Shown: one piece after another, positions 35,998 through 45,194 of the stretch | How the letters are laid out: each line of letters starts with the position of its first letter | Numbering within the stretch: position 1 is the first letter of the stretch | Source of the DNA: Pseudomonadota bacterium | GTDB lineage: Bacteria; Pseudomonadota; Gammaproteobacteria; Steroidobacterales; Steroidobacteraceae | NCBI GenBank assembly: GCA_021808195.1 | Contig: JAKBCE010000012.1 | Location: 29,254-93,253, forward strand | Length of the DNA: 64,000 bases | Reading direction: 5' to 3' | The notes under the pieces: generated by a model | What the model was told of the DNA's origin: nothing | Databases searched by the model: none | What the model saw: only the letters and a program-made list of their open reading frames with translations | Position numbers and translations under genes: made by a program

Positions 35998-36224
35998 TGG
36001 CCTTCCTCATGGAGATGATCCGCCGCGCCTTACCGCGCGGCGTCCAAACGATAACGACGATCCGGCTGTTTAGCTTCCCGGCGCTGATGTACCGCAACTC
36101 TCCGTAGTCCAGCCGATCATCGGGCCGGGTGAGGGCCGTCGAAAACCTCCTTCGCCTGCCGGAAATCGAGGCCTCGCTCGCGCAGGACCCGCTCCCGCTT
36201 GGCAGGGTCGAAGGTGATTTGCAC
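35957..36224 (-). pseudogene. brnT: Frameshifted BrnT toxin
   Basis: From GTG at 36224 the first frame reads QITFDPAKRERVLRERGLDFRQAKEVFDGPHPAR and stops. One base over, the second frame continues PDDRLDYGELRYISAGKLNSRIVVIVWTPRGKARRIISMRKANDRE to a stop at 35957. The two halves together give a full BrnT (RelE-like ribonuclease). A single-base insertion or a two-base loss at about 36125-36135 breaks it. Unless frameshifting rescues it, the toxin is dead. Confidence 0.85.
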
Positions 36225-36233
36225 AGGATTTAT

Positions 36234-36243
36234 CGTAGCTACG
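36234..36243. promoter_or_regulatory. Palindrome upstream of brnT, probable BrnA operator
   Basis: CGTAGCTACG is a perfect 10-bp palindrome ten bases before the brnT start, in an A/T-rich promoter-like setting. BrnTA modules are autorepressed through BrnA, so this is a natural operator candidate. Confidence 0.5.
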
Positions 36244-36620
36244 TTTATTGGGGGGCGCAACCCCCGGCGGGCACTTCGGGGCGGGATGCTTGATCAGGGA
36301 TCGGCGCGTGCGATCGGGATGCCCAGAGCGGATACGATCAGCGGCTCTGATGCCCGCCTGACGGATGGAGGAGCTGTGGCCGCTCAGACTCCTGCCATGG
36401 ATGTGTTTTCCGGTGATCGCGCAATGTGTCTCGGAATGACCCAACTTCGTGACGCTTGGCGATCAGTGCTCGTGCAGTCGCTTCAAGCGGGTGTGAGGAC
36501 TATTCATTCATGTCACCAGTCTGATTCTAATCATAACACTTTAATTCAAAAGGAGTTATGGGTGACATCATTCATTGCGCGCGGCTGGCGACTTCGTCAA
36601 AAATGCGGATATCCTTTGCT
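36244..36620. other. Accessory interval, no gene seen
   Basis: No frame with recognisable features. The segment 36500-36560 is conspicuously A/T-rich (a run of Asn/His/Thr codons if translated), unlike the rest of the window, which suggests foreign or junction DNA. Confidence 0.35.
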
Positions 36621-36725
36621 CTAAAGACCGAGATGACGGCAATCGGTGGCTGTCAGCATACGGGTGACGCGGATTCCGACGATCTTCCCCGTGCTTTCCT
36701 TCATGATGCTGATCATTCTCCGCAT
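36621..36725 (-). pseudogene. Possible N-terminal remnant of a SpoIIAA-like (STAS/SEC14) protein
   Basis: A 34-residue frame, MRRMISIMKESTGKIVGIR then VTRMLTATD, resembles the start of SpoIIAA-like STAS proteins (MIxIxxxSTGxxxGIRxxGxLTxxDY), then stops. A GGGAGAG motif precedes the ATG. The remaining about 90 residues are missing. The assignment rests on a short match. Confidence 0.3.
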
Positions 36726-36792
36726 CGCTCTCCCAATCGGACTGCCCGTGTTGCTCGATCCGCATTCACGCGCGCGAGCATCAATCCTGAAG

Positions 36793-37215
36793 TTAGAGTC
36801 GAACGAACCGCAGCAGAAGGCCAAAGGCCGGGTAGAGCACGCCGCCGCCGAGCGGGATGCCGATGGCGTTGTAGACGAAGGCGAGAAAAAGATTCTGACG
36901 AATGTTTCGCATTGTGGCACGGCTTAGGGCCCGCGGGCGCACGATTCCTGCGAGGTCTCCCTTCACAAGGGTGACACCGGCGCTCTGCATCGCGACATCC
37001 GTTCCCGTGCCCATGGCAATACCGACCTCAGCCTCAGCGAGTGCCGGTGCGTCATTCACACCGTCGCCCGCCATTGCCACAGCGCGCCCTTCGCCGCGCA
37101 AGCGGCGCACGATGGCGTTCTTGTGCTCGGGAAGCACCTCGGCCTCGATGTCGGTGATGCCGAGCTTGCGCGCAACGGCTTCCGCGGTGGCCCGGTGATC
37201 GCCCGTGACCATCAC
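36793..37215 (-). pseudogene. Fragment of a copper/heavy-metal P1B-type ATPase (CopA-like)
   Basis: A 140-residue piece from the end of the P domain to the penultimate membrane helix: [34 protein letters not shown], the hinge motif [29 protein letters not shown], and the helix [27 protein letters not shown]. It then breaks into RFVRL and a stop, losing the last helix. A TAA lies two codons upstream of its first GTG, and the DKTG phosphorylation site, metal-binding domain and most helices are absent. It is truncated at both ends. Confidence 0.88.
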
Positions 37216-37760
37216 TCGGTGTTAGGACTATAACGGCTGACGGGGATGACATGCTGGGGGCTGATATCATGCGGCAATCGGTCCGTATCGTGTGCACAGC
37301 AGTGGCCGACCGATCCTCGACATCGGGTGACGATCTTGTCGACGCATTTCCCAGTACACCAGCCTTGCATGCATAGACGCCCCGAAGAACGATGCGCGCT
37401 CTCGGGCTGTGGAATCACAGGTCCCATGCAGCCATACATCTGACCTCTGTCAGCGGCATGACCCGCGGGCCCTGATGGAATACGAAGACCGACTTCCCAA
37501 TCAAGAAGGCGGGCTGTCGATTTCGGTGAGAGGATACGGGATGAGTCGGCGCCGGTTTAACCTGTAGCGCTATTCGATGCCCACGAATTGTCCGGGGGGC
37601 TCGTTGGCAGTGCCGGAGACAACGGGATCGCGATCTTCACTCGCTGTGTGGGGCCGCGAACAACCGGCAGACTCGCTGGATGCGAGTGTCAAGGGTAAGT
37701 TCCATTCTTGAGGATCATTGGGGCGCTTAGATGTGATCCCAATCATAGGTTGCAGCCGCT
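37216..37760. other. Intergenic region upstream of the pel promoter
   Basis: No gene is supported on either strand. The left edge is the break-point of the copper ATPase fragment. The remainder shows no recognisable RNA element; no GEMM c-di-GMP riboswitch was seen although the pel genes downstream would be a natural target. Confidence 0.4.
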
Positions 37761-37796
37761 GGTTACCAAGATCTCGGCAGGGTTACCGAAATCTCG
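37761..37796. repeat. Tandem GGTTACC-ATCTCG direct repeats upstream of pel
   Basis: GGTTACCAAGATCTCG at 37761-37776 and GGTTACCGAAATCTCG at 37781-37796 match at 14 of 16 positions and are spaced exactly 20 bp apart, about two helical turns. They are likely tandem binding sites for a regulator of the pel operon. Confidence 0.5.
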
Positions 37797-37847
37797 TTGG
37801 CCCGACAACGATTAAGGGTGCCTCGAGTGAGTGCATTCAAGAGTTAA

Positions 37848-37863
37848 CATAATATATATTATG
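37848..37863. promoter_or_regulatory. AT-rich 16-bp palindrome upstream of pelA
   Basis: CATAATATATATTATG is a perfect palindrome in an otherwise GC-rich region, about 100 bp before pelA. It may overlap the promoter -10 region, or bind a dimeric regulator or a nucleoid protein. Confidence 0.5.
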
Positions 37864-37965
37864 CGCACTAAGAGCTGCGTCTGATTTCTGCGTCAGACTC
37901 GGCTAAACACCCGTTTCCGCACTGGTAATTCGTGACGGTGTTCCACCTGGATACTCAAGCCCTGC

Positions 37966-40956
37966 TTGACAATATCTGGGGTGGATATCCCGTTCATTCA
38001 CAAGTCCGGCACCTCTCGAGCGCCGAGCGTGCGTGTATTGCAGAGCACCGTGGGGGCTGACACAGTCAGCCGAGCCGCGGCCTTCGGCCGCCGCCGAGCC
38101 TTGCGGATTTGGATCGCGATCCTAGCCATTCTGGCTTCCACGGCCGGCGCATCCGCCGCCGGGCTGCCTTCGGTTGCCTTCTTTTACGGTCCGCATCCAT
38201 CACTGGAACTCCTGAAGGATTACGACTGGGTGGTCGTTCAGCCCGACGCGCTGGCGCGTCCCGGCGCGCCGGCACCATCCGGCACGAGCGTATTCGCGTA
38301 CGTCTCCCTCGGTGAGGTCGCGATGGCCAGCGCGGCAGCCAAGGCGATGCCGACAGAATGCCGTCTGGGCGAGAACCGTGCCTGGAAGAGCTGGATCGTC
38401 GATCAGGCCAAGGCGGCCTGCCGCACCTTCTATCTCGATCAGGTGTTCGAACCGTTGCGCGCTCGAGGTTATCGCAATTACTTCTTCGATACGCTTGACA
38501 GTTACCGTCTCGCTCTGAAGACACATGACCAGCGGGTAGCCTACCGAGCCGGTCTGGTTGCGCTGATTGATGCGGTGCATCGCAGCGATCCAGACGGGAA
38601 GTTCATATTCAATCGCGGATTCAGTCTGCTTGCGGCGCTCAAGGGCCACGGCGTGATTGCGGTAGCCGCCGAATCTCTGTACCGCGGTTGGAACCAACAG
38701 ACACACGAGTATGTTGCCGTCGTGCCCAGCGATAGCCGTGAGCTACTGAAGCGACTTCAGCAGGTACGAGCGCTCGGACTCACGGCCATTGCCATCGATT
38801 ATCTGCCGTCGGCCGAGCGCGCTGAGGCGACCCGTCTGGCCAAACGCATCGAACAGCAAGGCATTGTGCCGTATGTGTGCAACGCAGCGCTCGACATTGC
38901 AGGCGTGAGCACAATCACACCGTTGCCGAGGCGCGTGCTGATGCTCTACAACGGCCCCGGTGGCAGCATGAGTAACGACCTGAACTGGTATGCAGCCCTG
39001 CCGCTCAACCACCTAGGGTATGCGACGCATGTCATCGACGTCAGTCGCGGCCAGTTGCCTCCAGGTCCGCTCACCGGCCAGATCGCGGGCATTGTCACCT
39101 GGTTTGATTCCGATCACTTCCGCCACTCGGCCCGAACCTGGCGTTGGCTGCGTATGCAGATGAAAGCGGGTGTGCCCGTGGCGATTTTCGGGCACTTGGG
39201 CCTGCCAGCCAGCTCAGGGGCGCTCGCCGTACTGGGGTTGCGTCGTGGCACGCCATCTCCCGCCGGTCTGCATCGGGCGCGCATCGCACAGGTCGATCCC
39301 CGCTATTTCGGCTTCGAAAGTCCCGTCCTGCCCAGTGCGCCGGATTTTACCCCGATAGAGCTTCAGCCGACCGACAAGGCCCTGCTCGCCATCACGGTTG
39401 CGGGCAACTCGGAAGTTGCTGCGGCGATCACGCCCTGGGGCGGATATGCGCTCTCGCCGTACGTCGTGCGCAGTCTGCCTCAGGGCGATCTTGTCAATGG
39501 CGCACTGCAGGCCGCCTGGATCGTCAATCCGTTCCGGTTTCTCCGGGCCGCACTGCGCCTGCCGGATGCGCCGGTGTACGACTACACGAGCGCGAGCGGC
39601 CGCCGATTGCTGTTCGGTCTGATCGACGGCGACGGATTCTCCTCGCTTTCGTGGATCGGTGCGTTCCATGATCAACCCGCTGCTGAGGTGATCCTGACGC
39701 AGGTGCTTGAGCGCTTCCGCCTGCCGGTCACCGCCTCCGTGATTGCCTCGGAATTCGTCAAACACGGCCTGCTGCCGCCGGCTGAAGTCGCTACGCTTCG
39801 GCCGATCGCCCGCAAGATCTTCGCACTGCCGTGGGTCCAAATCGGCTCGCACACCTACTCGCATCCGTTCGACTGGCGAGCGCTCGAGCGAGATCCGGGA
39901 TTGTCGGCCGGGCTGCACATGAACACCCCCGCCACACGCACCGTCGTCACTATGGGTGGAGATAAGACGGCACTCAAGTACGGTCTTAATTTGCCGGTGC
40001 CGGGGTACCGCTTCAGCGCCAAGATGGAAATCACCGGTTCGGCGCAGATCATCAATCGTCTGCTTGCCCCGCCCGGCAAGCAGGTGCGCGTCATTCAATG
40101 GTCGGGAGATACCAATCCTGACGCGCGAATCGTCGGTATCGCCTATCACGATGGCCTGCAGAACATCAATGGCAACAACAGCACCATTACTCGGGCACAT
40201 CCCTCGCTGACTAACGTCGCGCCGCTCGGTGTCTGGAAGGGGCCCTACTTCCAGGTTTACTCGCCGATTGCCAACGAAGATCAGTACACCCATGGATGGC
40301 AAGCGCCCTATTGCGGTTACGAGCAAGCCATTCAGACGATGAAGATGACCAATCGGCCACGCCGTCTGACTGCGATGGAGATCTATTTCCATTACTATTC
40401 CGGAACACGGGCGTGCGCGTTGAAGCAGCTGCAGCGCGTCTATCGTTGGGCCGAGCACCAACAAATCACGCCGGTATTTGCATCGACATACGGCCGCATC
40501 GCATTAGCCTTCGAGACCGCCGGCATGGCGTCCCAGGGCGACGGTTTCCTCGCCCGCGGATACGGTCCGGATCAAGAACTGCGCATTCCCGAGGCGCTGG
40601 GCTATCCGGACTTGGCGGACTCACGCAATATTGCAGGCTTCGACGATTTCGACGGCAGCCGCTACATTCACCTCGGTCCAGGCGGCGAGGCGCTGCTGCG
40701 CCTTGAGCCGACCCCACCCGAGGGACCGTATCTGAAAAGCGCCAACGGTCTTATTGAAGCGTTGGCGCGCCGGCGTGGTTCGTTCGATCTGAGTCTGCGC
40801 GCAGGGGTGCCCCTCGAGTTCACGCTTGGTAATGCTACGCACTGCCGTACGCGGATCGACGGCCGGGTTCGGCGGGGCACGGCGGGTGCCCACGGCGAGG
40901 TGCGCTTTCGGTTGGATCAAGAGCAAGCCCACATTCAGCTCGAGTGCCGGAGCTGA
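37966..40956 (+). CDS. pelA: PelA: periplasmic polysaccharide glycoside hydrolase and deacetylase
   Basis: Multidomain enzyme acting on Pel, the partly de-N-acetylated GalNAc/GlcNAc exopolysaccharide. At 996 residues it contains a signal/anchor at about 44-66 (ALRIWIAILAILASTAGASA), a GH114/GH166-type TIM barrel at about 70-310 (FYGPHPSLELLKDYDWVVVQPDAL, NYFFDTLDSY), a Rossmann-like middle, and a polysaccharide deacetylase domain with metal-binding motifs (LIDGDGF and IGSHTYSHPF). It is the first gene of the pel operon. The TTG at 37966 is doubtful: GTG at 37981 or GTG at 38029 would still include the signal peptide. Confidence 0.92.
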   Translation: MTISGVDIPFIHKSGTSRAPSVRVLQSTVGADTVSRAAAFGRRRALRIWIAILAILASTAGASAAGLPSVAFFYGPHPSLELLKDYDWVVVQPDALARPGAPAPSGTSVFAYVSLGEVAMASAAAKAMPTECRLGENRAWKSWIVDQAKAACRTFYLDQVFEPLRARGYRNYFFDTLDSYRLALKTHDQRVAYRAGLVALIDAVHRSDPDGKFIFNRGFSLLAALKGHGVIAVAAESLYRGWNQQTHEYVAVVPSDSRELLKRLQQVRALGLTAIAIDYLPSAERAEATRLAKRIEQQGIVPYVCNAALDIAGVSTITPLPRRVLMLYNGPGGSMSNDLNWYAALPLNHLGYATHVIDVSRGQLPPGPLTGQIAGIVTWFDSDHFRHSARTWRWLRMQMKAGVPVAIFGHLGLPASSGALAVLGLRRGTPSPAGLHRARIAQVDPRYFGFESPVLPSAPDFTPIELQPTDKALLAITVAGNSEVAAAITPWGGYALSPYVVRSLPQGDLVNGALQAAWIVNPFRFLRAALRLPDAPVYDYTSASGRRLLFGLIDGDGFSSLSWIGAFHDQPAAEVILTQVLERFRLPVTASVIASEFVKHGLLPPAEVATLRPIARKIFALPWVQIGSHTYSHPFDWRALERDPGLSAGLHMNTPATRTVVTMGGDKTALKYGLNLPVPGYRFSAKMEITGSAQIINRLLAPPGKQVRVIQWSGDTNPDARIVGIAYHDGLQNINGNNSTITRAHPSLTNVAPLGVWKGPYFQVYSPIANEDQYTHGWQAPYCGYEQAIQTMKMTNRPRRLTAMEIYFHYYSGTRACALKQLQRVYRWAEHQQITPVFASTYGRIALAFETAGMASQGDGFLARGYGPDQELRIPEALGYPDLADSRNIAGFDDFDGSRYIHLGPGGEALLRLEPTPPEGPYLKSANGLIEALARRRGSFDLSLRAGVPLEFTLGNATHCRTRIDGRVRRGTAGAHGEVRFRLDQEQAHIQLECRS

Positions 40957-40959
40957 GAG

Positions 40960-41778
40960 ATGGAATCCGTCACGGTGCCCGATTTGACCCGACCCGTGCC
41001 CGCTCATGCGCTTCCCGAGCGGCGCGCCCGCTCTCACCGGGAGCCGCCGCGTGAACGGTTCGCGCCGCTATGGCTGCGGGCGAGTCTTGTGCTCGCCACG
41101 TTCGCGGCGCTGGGACTGCTGTACCCCAAGTATTACGTGGAAGGTCGCCTGCGTCGGGTATCGGCACCCAATGCGGCGACGCTCGCCTATTTGCAGCTGA
41201 TGGTACGCGCTCAGCCCGCCGCCGCCGACACCCGGATCCTGTTGGCGCGCCAGGCACTGGCAGCGGGCAATCTGGCCTTGGCGCGCCAGGCGCTCGCCCC
41301 CTGGCTGCAGCGCGCATTGACGAAATTGCCACTGAACGTCGCGCTGTTGCGGTTGCGCCTGCTGCGAGCGGCACTGACGGCGCAGGCGCTGAGTTCGGCG
41401 CGTCATGCGCAGCTCGCCGAAGCCTACATCCGCGGCATTGTGTTGCTTGCCGCGCGCATGGATGCGCCCGATCTGATGCGGGAGGCGCGGTTCGCCGCCA
41501 CATTGGGTCAATACCTGATGGCTGCGCACCTGTATCGGGACGTGATCGCGCAAACCCGGAATCCGGCGCTACGCATCGCAGCATTCTACGAAGGAATCGA
41601 CGTCCTGCGCGCCGCTGGCCGACCCGGCGACGCTCTGATGTTTGCGCAGCAGGAGCTGCCCCTCATGCCGCAGACGATCGAACTGTGGCGTCAAATGACC
41701 CGGCTTGCGCTGCTGGCAGATGCGCCCAAGGTGGCGGCGCGCTACGCACGCCGACTGGTAGGGATGCCCACGCCGTGA
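40960..41778 (+). CDS. pelB: PelB N-terminal part: membrane anchor and TPR-like protein
   Basis: A 272-residue protein with a Pro/Arg-rich N-terminus, one membrane helix at about 44-62 (LRASLVLATFAALGLLYPKYYVEG), and helical TPR-like repeats (TLAYLQLMVRAQPAAADTRILLARQALAAGNLALARQAL). It corresponds to the inner-membrane-anchored start of PelB in Pseudomonas, where one 1193-residue chain carries anchor, TPR array and barrel. Here it ends at 41778, overlapping a second gene in GTGA. It lies 3 bp after pelA. Confidence 0.8.
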   Translation: MESVTVPDLTRPVPAHALPERRARSHREPPRERFAPLWLRASLVLATFAALGLLYPKYYVEGRLRRVSAPNAATLAYLQLMVRAQPAAADTRILLARQALAAGNLALARQALAPWLQRALTKLPLNVALLRLRLLRAALTAQALSSARHAQLAEAYIRGIVLLAARMDAPDLMREARFAATLGQYLMAAHLYRDVIAQTRNPALRIAAFYEGIDVLRAAGRPGDALMFAQQELPLMPQTIELWRQMTRLALLADAPKVAARYARRLVGMPTP

Positions 41779-44624
41779 GTGAGCACCGGACACGGCTTTG
41801 CCGCAAGTGGCACCTCTACGCGACGGTGGCGCTGATGAGCATTGGCCGCTTTGCTGATCCGGCGTACGCCGCCTCGGCACCGCCGTTGCCCACCCGGCCC
41901 TTCCGGGCTCGGGACTGGAATCTAGCCTGGCAGGCCTTCGTCGGTGCCGGACGGGTGAATGATGCGTACGCTCTGACGCAAAGTGCGCTCAAGGCGCGGC
42001 CGGATTCACGGCGGTGGCTGGTCCGACTGGCCGATTCGGCCCGTTGGAGCAACCATCCCCACGCTGCACTCGCGGCGCTGTGCCGCCTGGCTCTTCAGCT
42101 GCACGAGAGACACTATCTGCAACCGGCGCTTGATCTTGCCATCGGCTTGGGCGAGGACGGTCGGGCGGTGGCGCTGCTGCGCGAGCTGATCGACCTCGGT
42201 CGTGCCAGCGCGGCGCAGCGGCACATGCTCAGCGAGCTGTACCTCGCGATCGGCGAGCCAGACCAGGCCATCCGCGAGCTGCAGCGGGAATTTCGGCAGC
42301 ATCACGACCCCAGGCGGCTGTGGGAGCAGGCGGTGATCTACCGCACGCTGGGCGATCCGAGGCGCGAACTGGCCACCTTGCAGCGCTACCGCAGACACTT
42401 CGGACCCGGCCCGAAGGTCATGCTGGCCATCGCTACATTGGAATACGTCCGGGGCGAGCTGGCCCAGGCGTTGAATACCCTGCTCGCTGCCGAACACGAG
42501 GCCCGACCCACCGATACCGCTTACTGGCAGACGTTGAGTGGTCTTGCCTGGGAACTGGGTCGGTACCGACTTGCGGCCCGTGCCGCAACCGTCCTCATCG
42601 GCACGGCAAGAGCCGATGCCCCCCTCTATTTGCGGGTGGTCTATGCGCAGCAGTTCGTTCATCCCAGGCACGCATTCGCCGTAGCGGCACGCGGCTGGGA
42701 GCAGACGCATGATCGGACTCTATTTCTATCGTTGCTCGGTATTGCGTCCTCGCTGCACCCGTCCAAACCATGGCTCGAGCGTGCGTTCGCCCTGCTCGGG
42801 CCCACCCAAGCGGCCTCCTTCGCCGCCACTCCATTTTACTGGACGAGCCTTGCCGAGCTTCGCGCCGCGGAGGGACGCGACCGCGAGGCACTTGCTGCTT
42901 ACCGCCACGCGTTGCGCGAGAGCCCCGGCGACAACAGTCTGCTCGCGGGCTATCTCTGGATGCTCATCGACACGGGTGAACTCGCGCCGATCGCACCCAG
43001 GTTGTACCGTCTGACAGAGCGTGCTCGCCATGCACCGGAGTTGTGGGCGCCCTTGGCGGCAGCGTATGCGGCATTGCACCAGCCCGAGCGGGCGCTGCCC
43101 TGGTTGCAGGCCCAATGGTCGACCCGCAAGAACGATCCGTTGTGGCTGCTCAATTATGCCGATACCCTGGCGCAGGCGGATCACCCACAGTTTGCGTGGC
43201 AGTTGCGCCGCCGTGCTGAGGAGCTGCTGGCGAGACAGGTGAGGCCGCTGTCCGATACCCGACAGCGGGAACGGCGTCGGATCGCCTTGGCCCAACTAAC
43301 CGCCGTGTTAGCTCCCGGCGATCCGGCACGCGGCGTCATGGTGGGGCTCGCACGCCAACCGGATCGGCGCCAGGCGCGCCTGACGGTGCTCACGTGGATG
43401 CAGGGCGAGCGCGCCGATTCCCTCTCCCGCTGGTGGTTGCAGAAAGCCTATCGGCACCAAAGCGCCCCTTCCTGGGCGCTGCTGGCGCAGGCGCTGTCGG
43501 AAAACGACGGCGCGCAAATCGCCACGCTTCTGGAGCACCAGCGCGCGCTCTTGCCGCAGCGCGATCAGGTTGCTGCGGCTCGGACACTGCGCTGGAATTC
43601 GCTCGCGCTTTCCCTCGCCTATCAAGGCCTGGCGCAGGACCCCGGCGACAGAGGCCTGCAACACCAATTCGCCACCCTAGCCATCACTCGCGCCAGCAGC
43701 CTCGAGACTGGGTTGGGCGCTACCGAGACCAGCGGGCTGCTCGAAGAAGGGGGACACCTGCAGGCGAGTCAGCCCCTCACGCCCTACGACCGGCTCACTG
43801 TTCGCCTCGGCACCTTCCACCAGCGCAGCGTCGATCGCACCCAGCTCGCCACTGCACCGTCACTCAATCGTTCCGCCGTCCTTGACTGGCGGCATGCGAC
43901 ACAGTTTGGGCGCTTCTCGGTTGCGCTCGGTGCTGGCCGTAACCTGTCCACCTGGGTTCGCGGCGGCGTGACCTGGCGAAGACGTTGGAATGCCTCGCTG
44001 CAAACGACCCTGGGTGCAATAGCCGGGGCCAGGCCCCTCGACACCGCCGCCCTGAGCATTGCGGGACTCGAGGACCGAGTGGTGGCCGGTGCAAGCGCTC
44101 AGCTGAGTGCGCGCACCGCCCTGCAAGTGCAGCTGCAAGCGGGACGGCTGCGCGCCCAGGGGGGCGGATCGCTCGGCACGGTGCAGCGCTTTGCGCTCGC
44201 TACCAACTATCAGCTGTGGTTCGCGCCGCCGGACTTCGGGCTGAATGCCTCCGTGAGCGGCGCCCATTATTCACACGCAGCGGCTCTGCCGACCCAATTA
44301 CGACCGCTCGTGCCGACGGGCGAGATCCCGACGGTCGGGTTTTTTGTCCCCGCGAGCTTCGTGCAAGCCTGTGCCGGCGGCCACTTCAATATGCGCTACA
44401 AACGCACTTTCACCTCGCAGTTGCGCTCTTATGCGAGCGCTGCCCTGTGCGCCAACAGCGTCAGTGGTCAGGGCTACGACCTCACCGCCGGCATCGCCCT
44501 GCCCGTCCTCGGGGCCGATCATCTGTCCCTGAGCCTGAATCTCGAGAACAACGTGGGCACACTTAGCGGACGCACCGCAGGCGTGATGCTGCGCTACCGC
44601 CATTACTTCACTTCACTCCCATGA
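41775..44624 (+). CDS. pelB: PelB C-terminal part: TPR array plus outer-membrane beta-barrel porin
   Basis: A 949-residue protein in a different frame from the preceding gene. The GTG at 41775 overlaps the previous stop by four bases. It opens with its own signal peptide (RKWHLYATVALMSIGRFADPAYA), then a long TPR superhelix (WNLAWQAFVGAGRVNDAYALTQSAL, AYRHALRESPGDNSLLAGYLWM), and ends in a beta-barrel of alternating strands closing with MLRYRHYFTSLP. The barrel exports the Pel polysaccharide with PelC. The two genes sum to about the length of a normal PelB. The open frame before 41775 is a shadow of the upstream gene. Confidence 0.85.
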   Translation: MSEHRTRLCRKWHLYATVALMSIGRFADPAYAASAPPLPTRPFRARDWNLAWQAFVGAGRVNDAYALTQSALKARPDSRRWLVRLADSARWSNHPHAALAALCRLALQLHERHYLQPALDLAIGLGEDGRAVALLRELIDLGRASAAQRHMLSELYLAIGEPDQAIRELQREFRQHHDPRRLWEQAVIYRTLGDPRRELATLQRYRRHFGPGPKVMLAIATLEYVRGELAQALNTLLAAEHEARPTDTAYWQTLSGLAWELGRYRLAARAATVLIGTARADAPLYLRVVYAQQFVHPRHAFAVAARGWEQTHDRTLFLSLLGIASSLHPSKPWLERAFALLGPTQAASFAATPFYWTSLAELRAAEGRDREALAAYRHALRESPGDNSLLAGYLWMLIDTGELAPIAPRLYRLTERARHAPELWAPLAAAYAALHQPERALPWLQAQWSTRKNDPLWLLNYADTLAQADHPQFAWQLRRRAEELLARQVRPLSDTRQRERRRIALAQLTAVLAPGDPARGVMVGLARQPDRRQARLTVLTWMQGERADSLSRWWLQKAYRHQSAPSWALLAQALSENDGAQIATLLEHQRALLPQRDQVAAARTLRWNSLALSLAYQGLAQDPGDRGLQHQFATLAITRASSLETGLGATETSGLLEEGGHLQASQPLTPYDRLTVRLGTFHQRSVDRTQLATAPSLNRSAVLDWRHATQFGRFSVALGAGRNLSTWVRGGVTWRRRWNASLQTTLGAIAGARPLDTAALSIAGLEDRVVAGASAQLSARTALQVQLQAGRLRAQGGGSLGTVQRFALATNYQLWFAPPDFGLNASVSGAHYSHAAALPTQLRPLVPTGEIPTVGFFVPASFVQACAGGHFNMRYKRTFTSQLRSYASAALCANSVSGQGYDLTAGIALPVLGADHLSLSLNLENNVGTLSGRTAGVMLRYRHYFTSLP

Positions 44625-45175
44625 GCGAACTAGCTATGAGACTCTCAGCAAAACCGACAATCTGGTTGCTTTGCGCTCTTGCCGCACTCGTACTGTCCGG
44701 CTGCGCAACCGTGCAGATGAACGCCTCCCCCTCGCCGCATCCGGACCGAGGGGCACTGTGGTGCGTGCTGCAACCCATTAACAACACCTCCACCCCGTAT
44801 GCGGGCGGTCGTGTTCAACAGCAATTGGGCGCCTTGCTGGGCGCGCGGGGACTGAGGAGCGTCCTGCTCGCACCGTCGTTCCAGGGCGGCGGACCGCTGC
44901 CGATCGGCGCCAACGCCAAACAGCAGCGCCAGGAGCTGGCATGGGCGCATAGGCATGCGGCGCGCTACGCGCTGCTCGGTAGCGTCGATGAATGGCATTA
45001 CAAGATCGGTCTCGACGGCCAGCCGGCGGTCGGATTCACGCTGCGACTGGTGGATCTGCGCACCGGAGAGACCGTGTGGAGTGGGGTCGCTTCCGCCAGC
45101 GGCAGCAGTCGTGAGGGATTGGCAGTGCTGTCCACCCGAACTTTGGCCGCACTACTGAAGCGATTGTTGCCTTGA
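44621..45175 (+). CDS. pelC: PelC outer-membrane lipoprotein
   Basis: A 184-residue lipoprotein with lipobox VLSGC (Cys near residue 28). In Pseudomonas PelC forms a dodecameric ring on the periplasmic face of PelB that funnels the cationic polymer. The mature part shows LWCVLQPINNTSTPYAGGRVQQQLGALLGARGL and TLRLVDLRTGETVWSG, matching the PelC/TolB-N-like fold. The ATG at 44621 overlaps the pelB stop; a second ATG at 44636 is also possible. Confidence 0.88.
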   Translation: MSELAMRLSAKPTIWLLCALAALVLSGCATVQMNASPSPHPDRGALWCVLQPINNTSTPYAGGRVQQQLGALLGARGLRSVLLAPSFQGGGPLPIGANAKQQRQELAWAHRHAARYALLGSVDEWHYKIGLDGQPAVGFTLRLVDLRTGETVWSGVASASGSSREGLAVLSTRTLAALLKRLLP

Positions 45176-45194
45176 GCACAGGGCCAAGCTGAAC

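Noticed and set aside
36646..36927. Hydrophobic plus-strand frame (TIFPVLSFMMLIILRIALPIGLP)
   Set aside because: Opposite the STAS-like and CopA fragments; hydrophobic run arises from the complementary strand and there is no ribosome binding site.
37216..37965. Possible c-di-GMP riboswitch before pelA
   Set aside because: Searched by eye for the GEMM core (GCAAAC tetraloop-receptor pattern) and did not find a convincing match; only DNA repeats were seen.
39214..40464. A 416-residue minus-strand frame in pelA
   Set aside because: Antisense to the PelA deacetylase domain, whose metal motifs are clear on the plus strand.
41070..41774. N-terminal 235 residues of the long frame that continues into pelB part 2
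   Set aside because: This stretch overlaps the first pelB gene in another frame and is Ala/Arg/Gly-rich without features. The real start is GTG at 41775, followed by a signal peptide.
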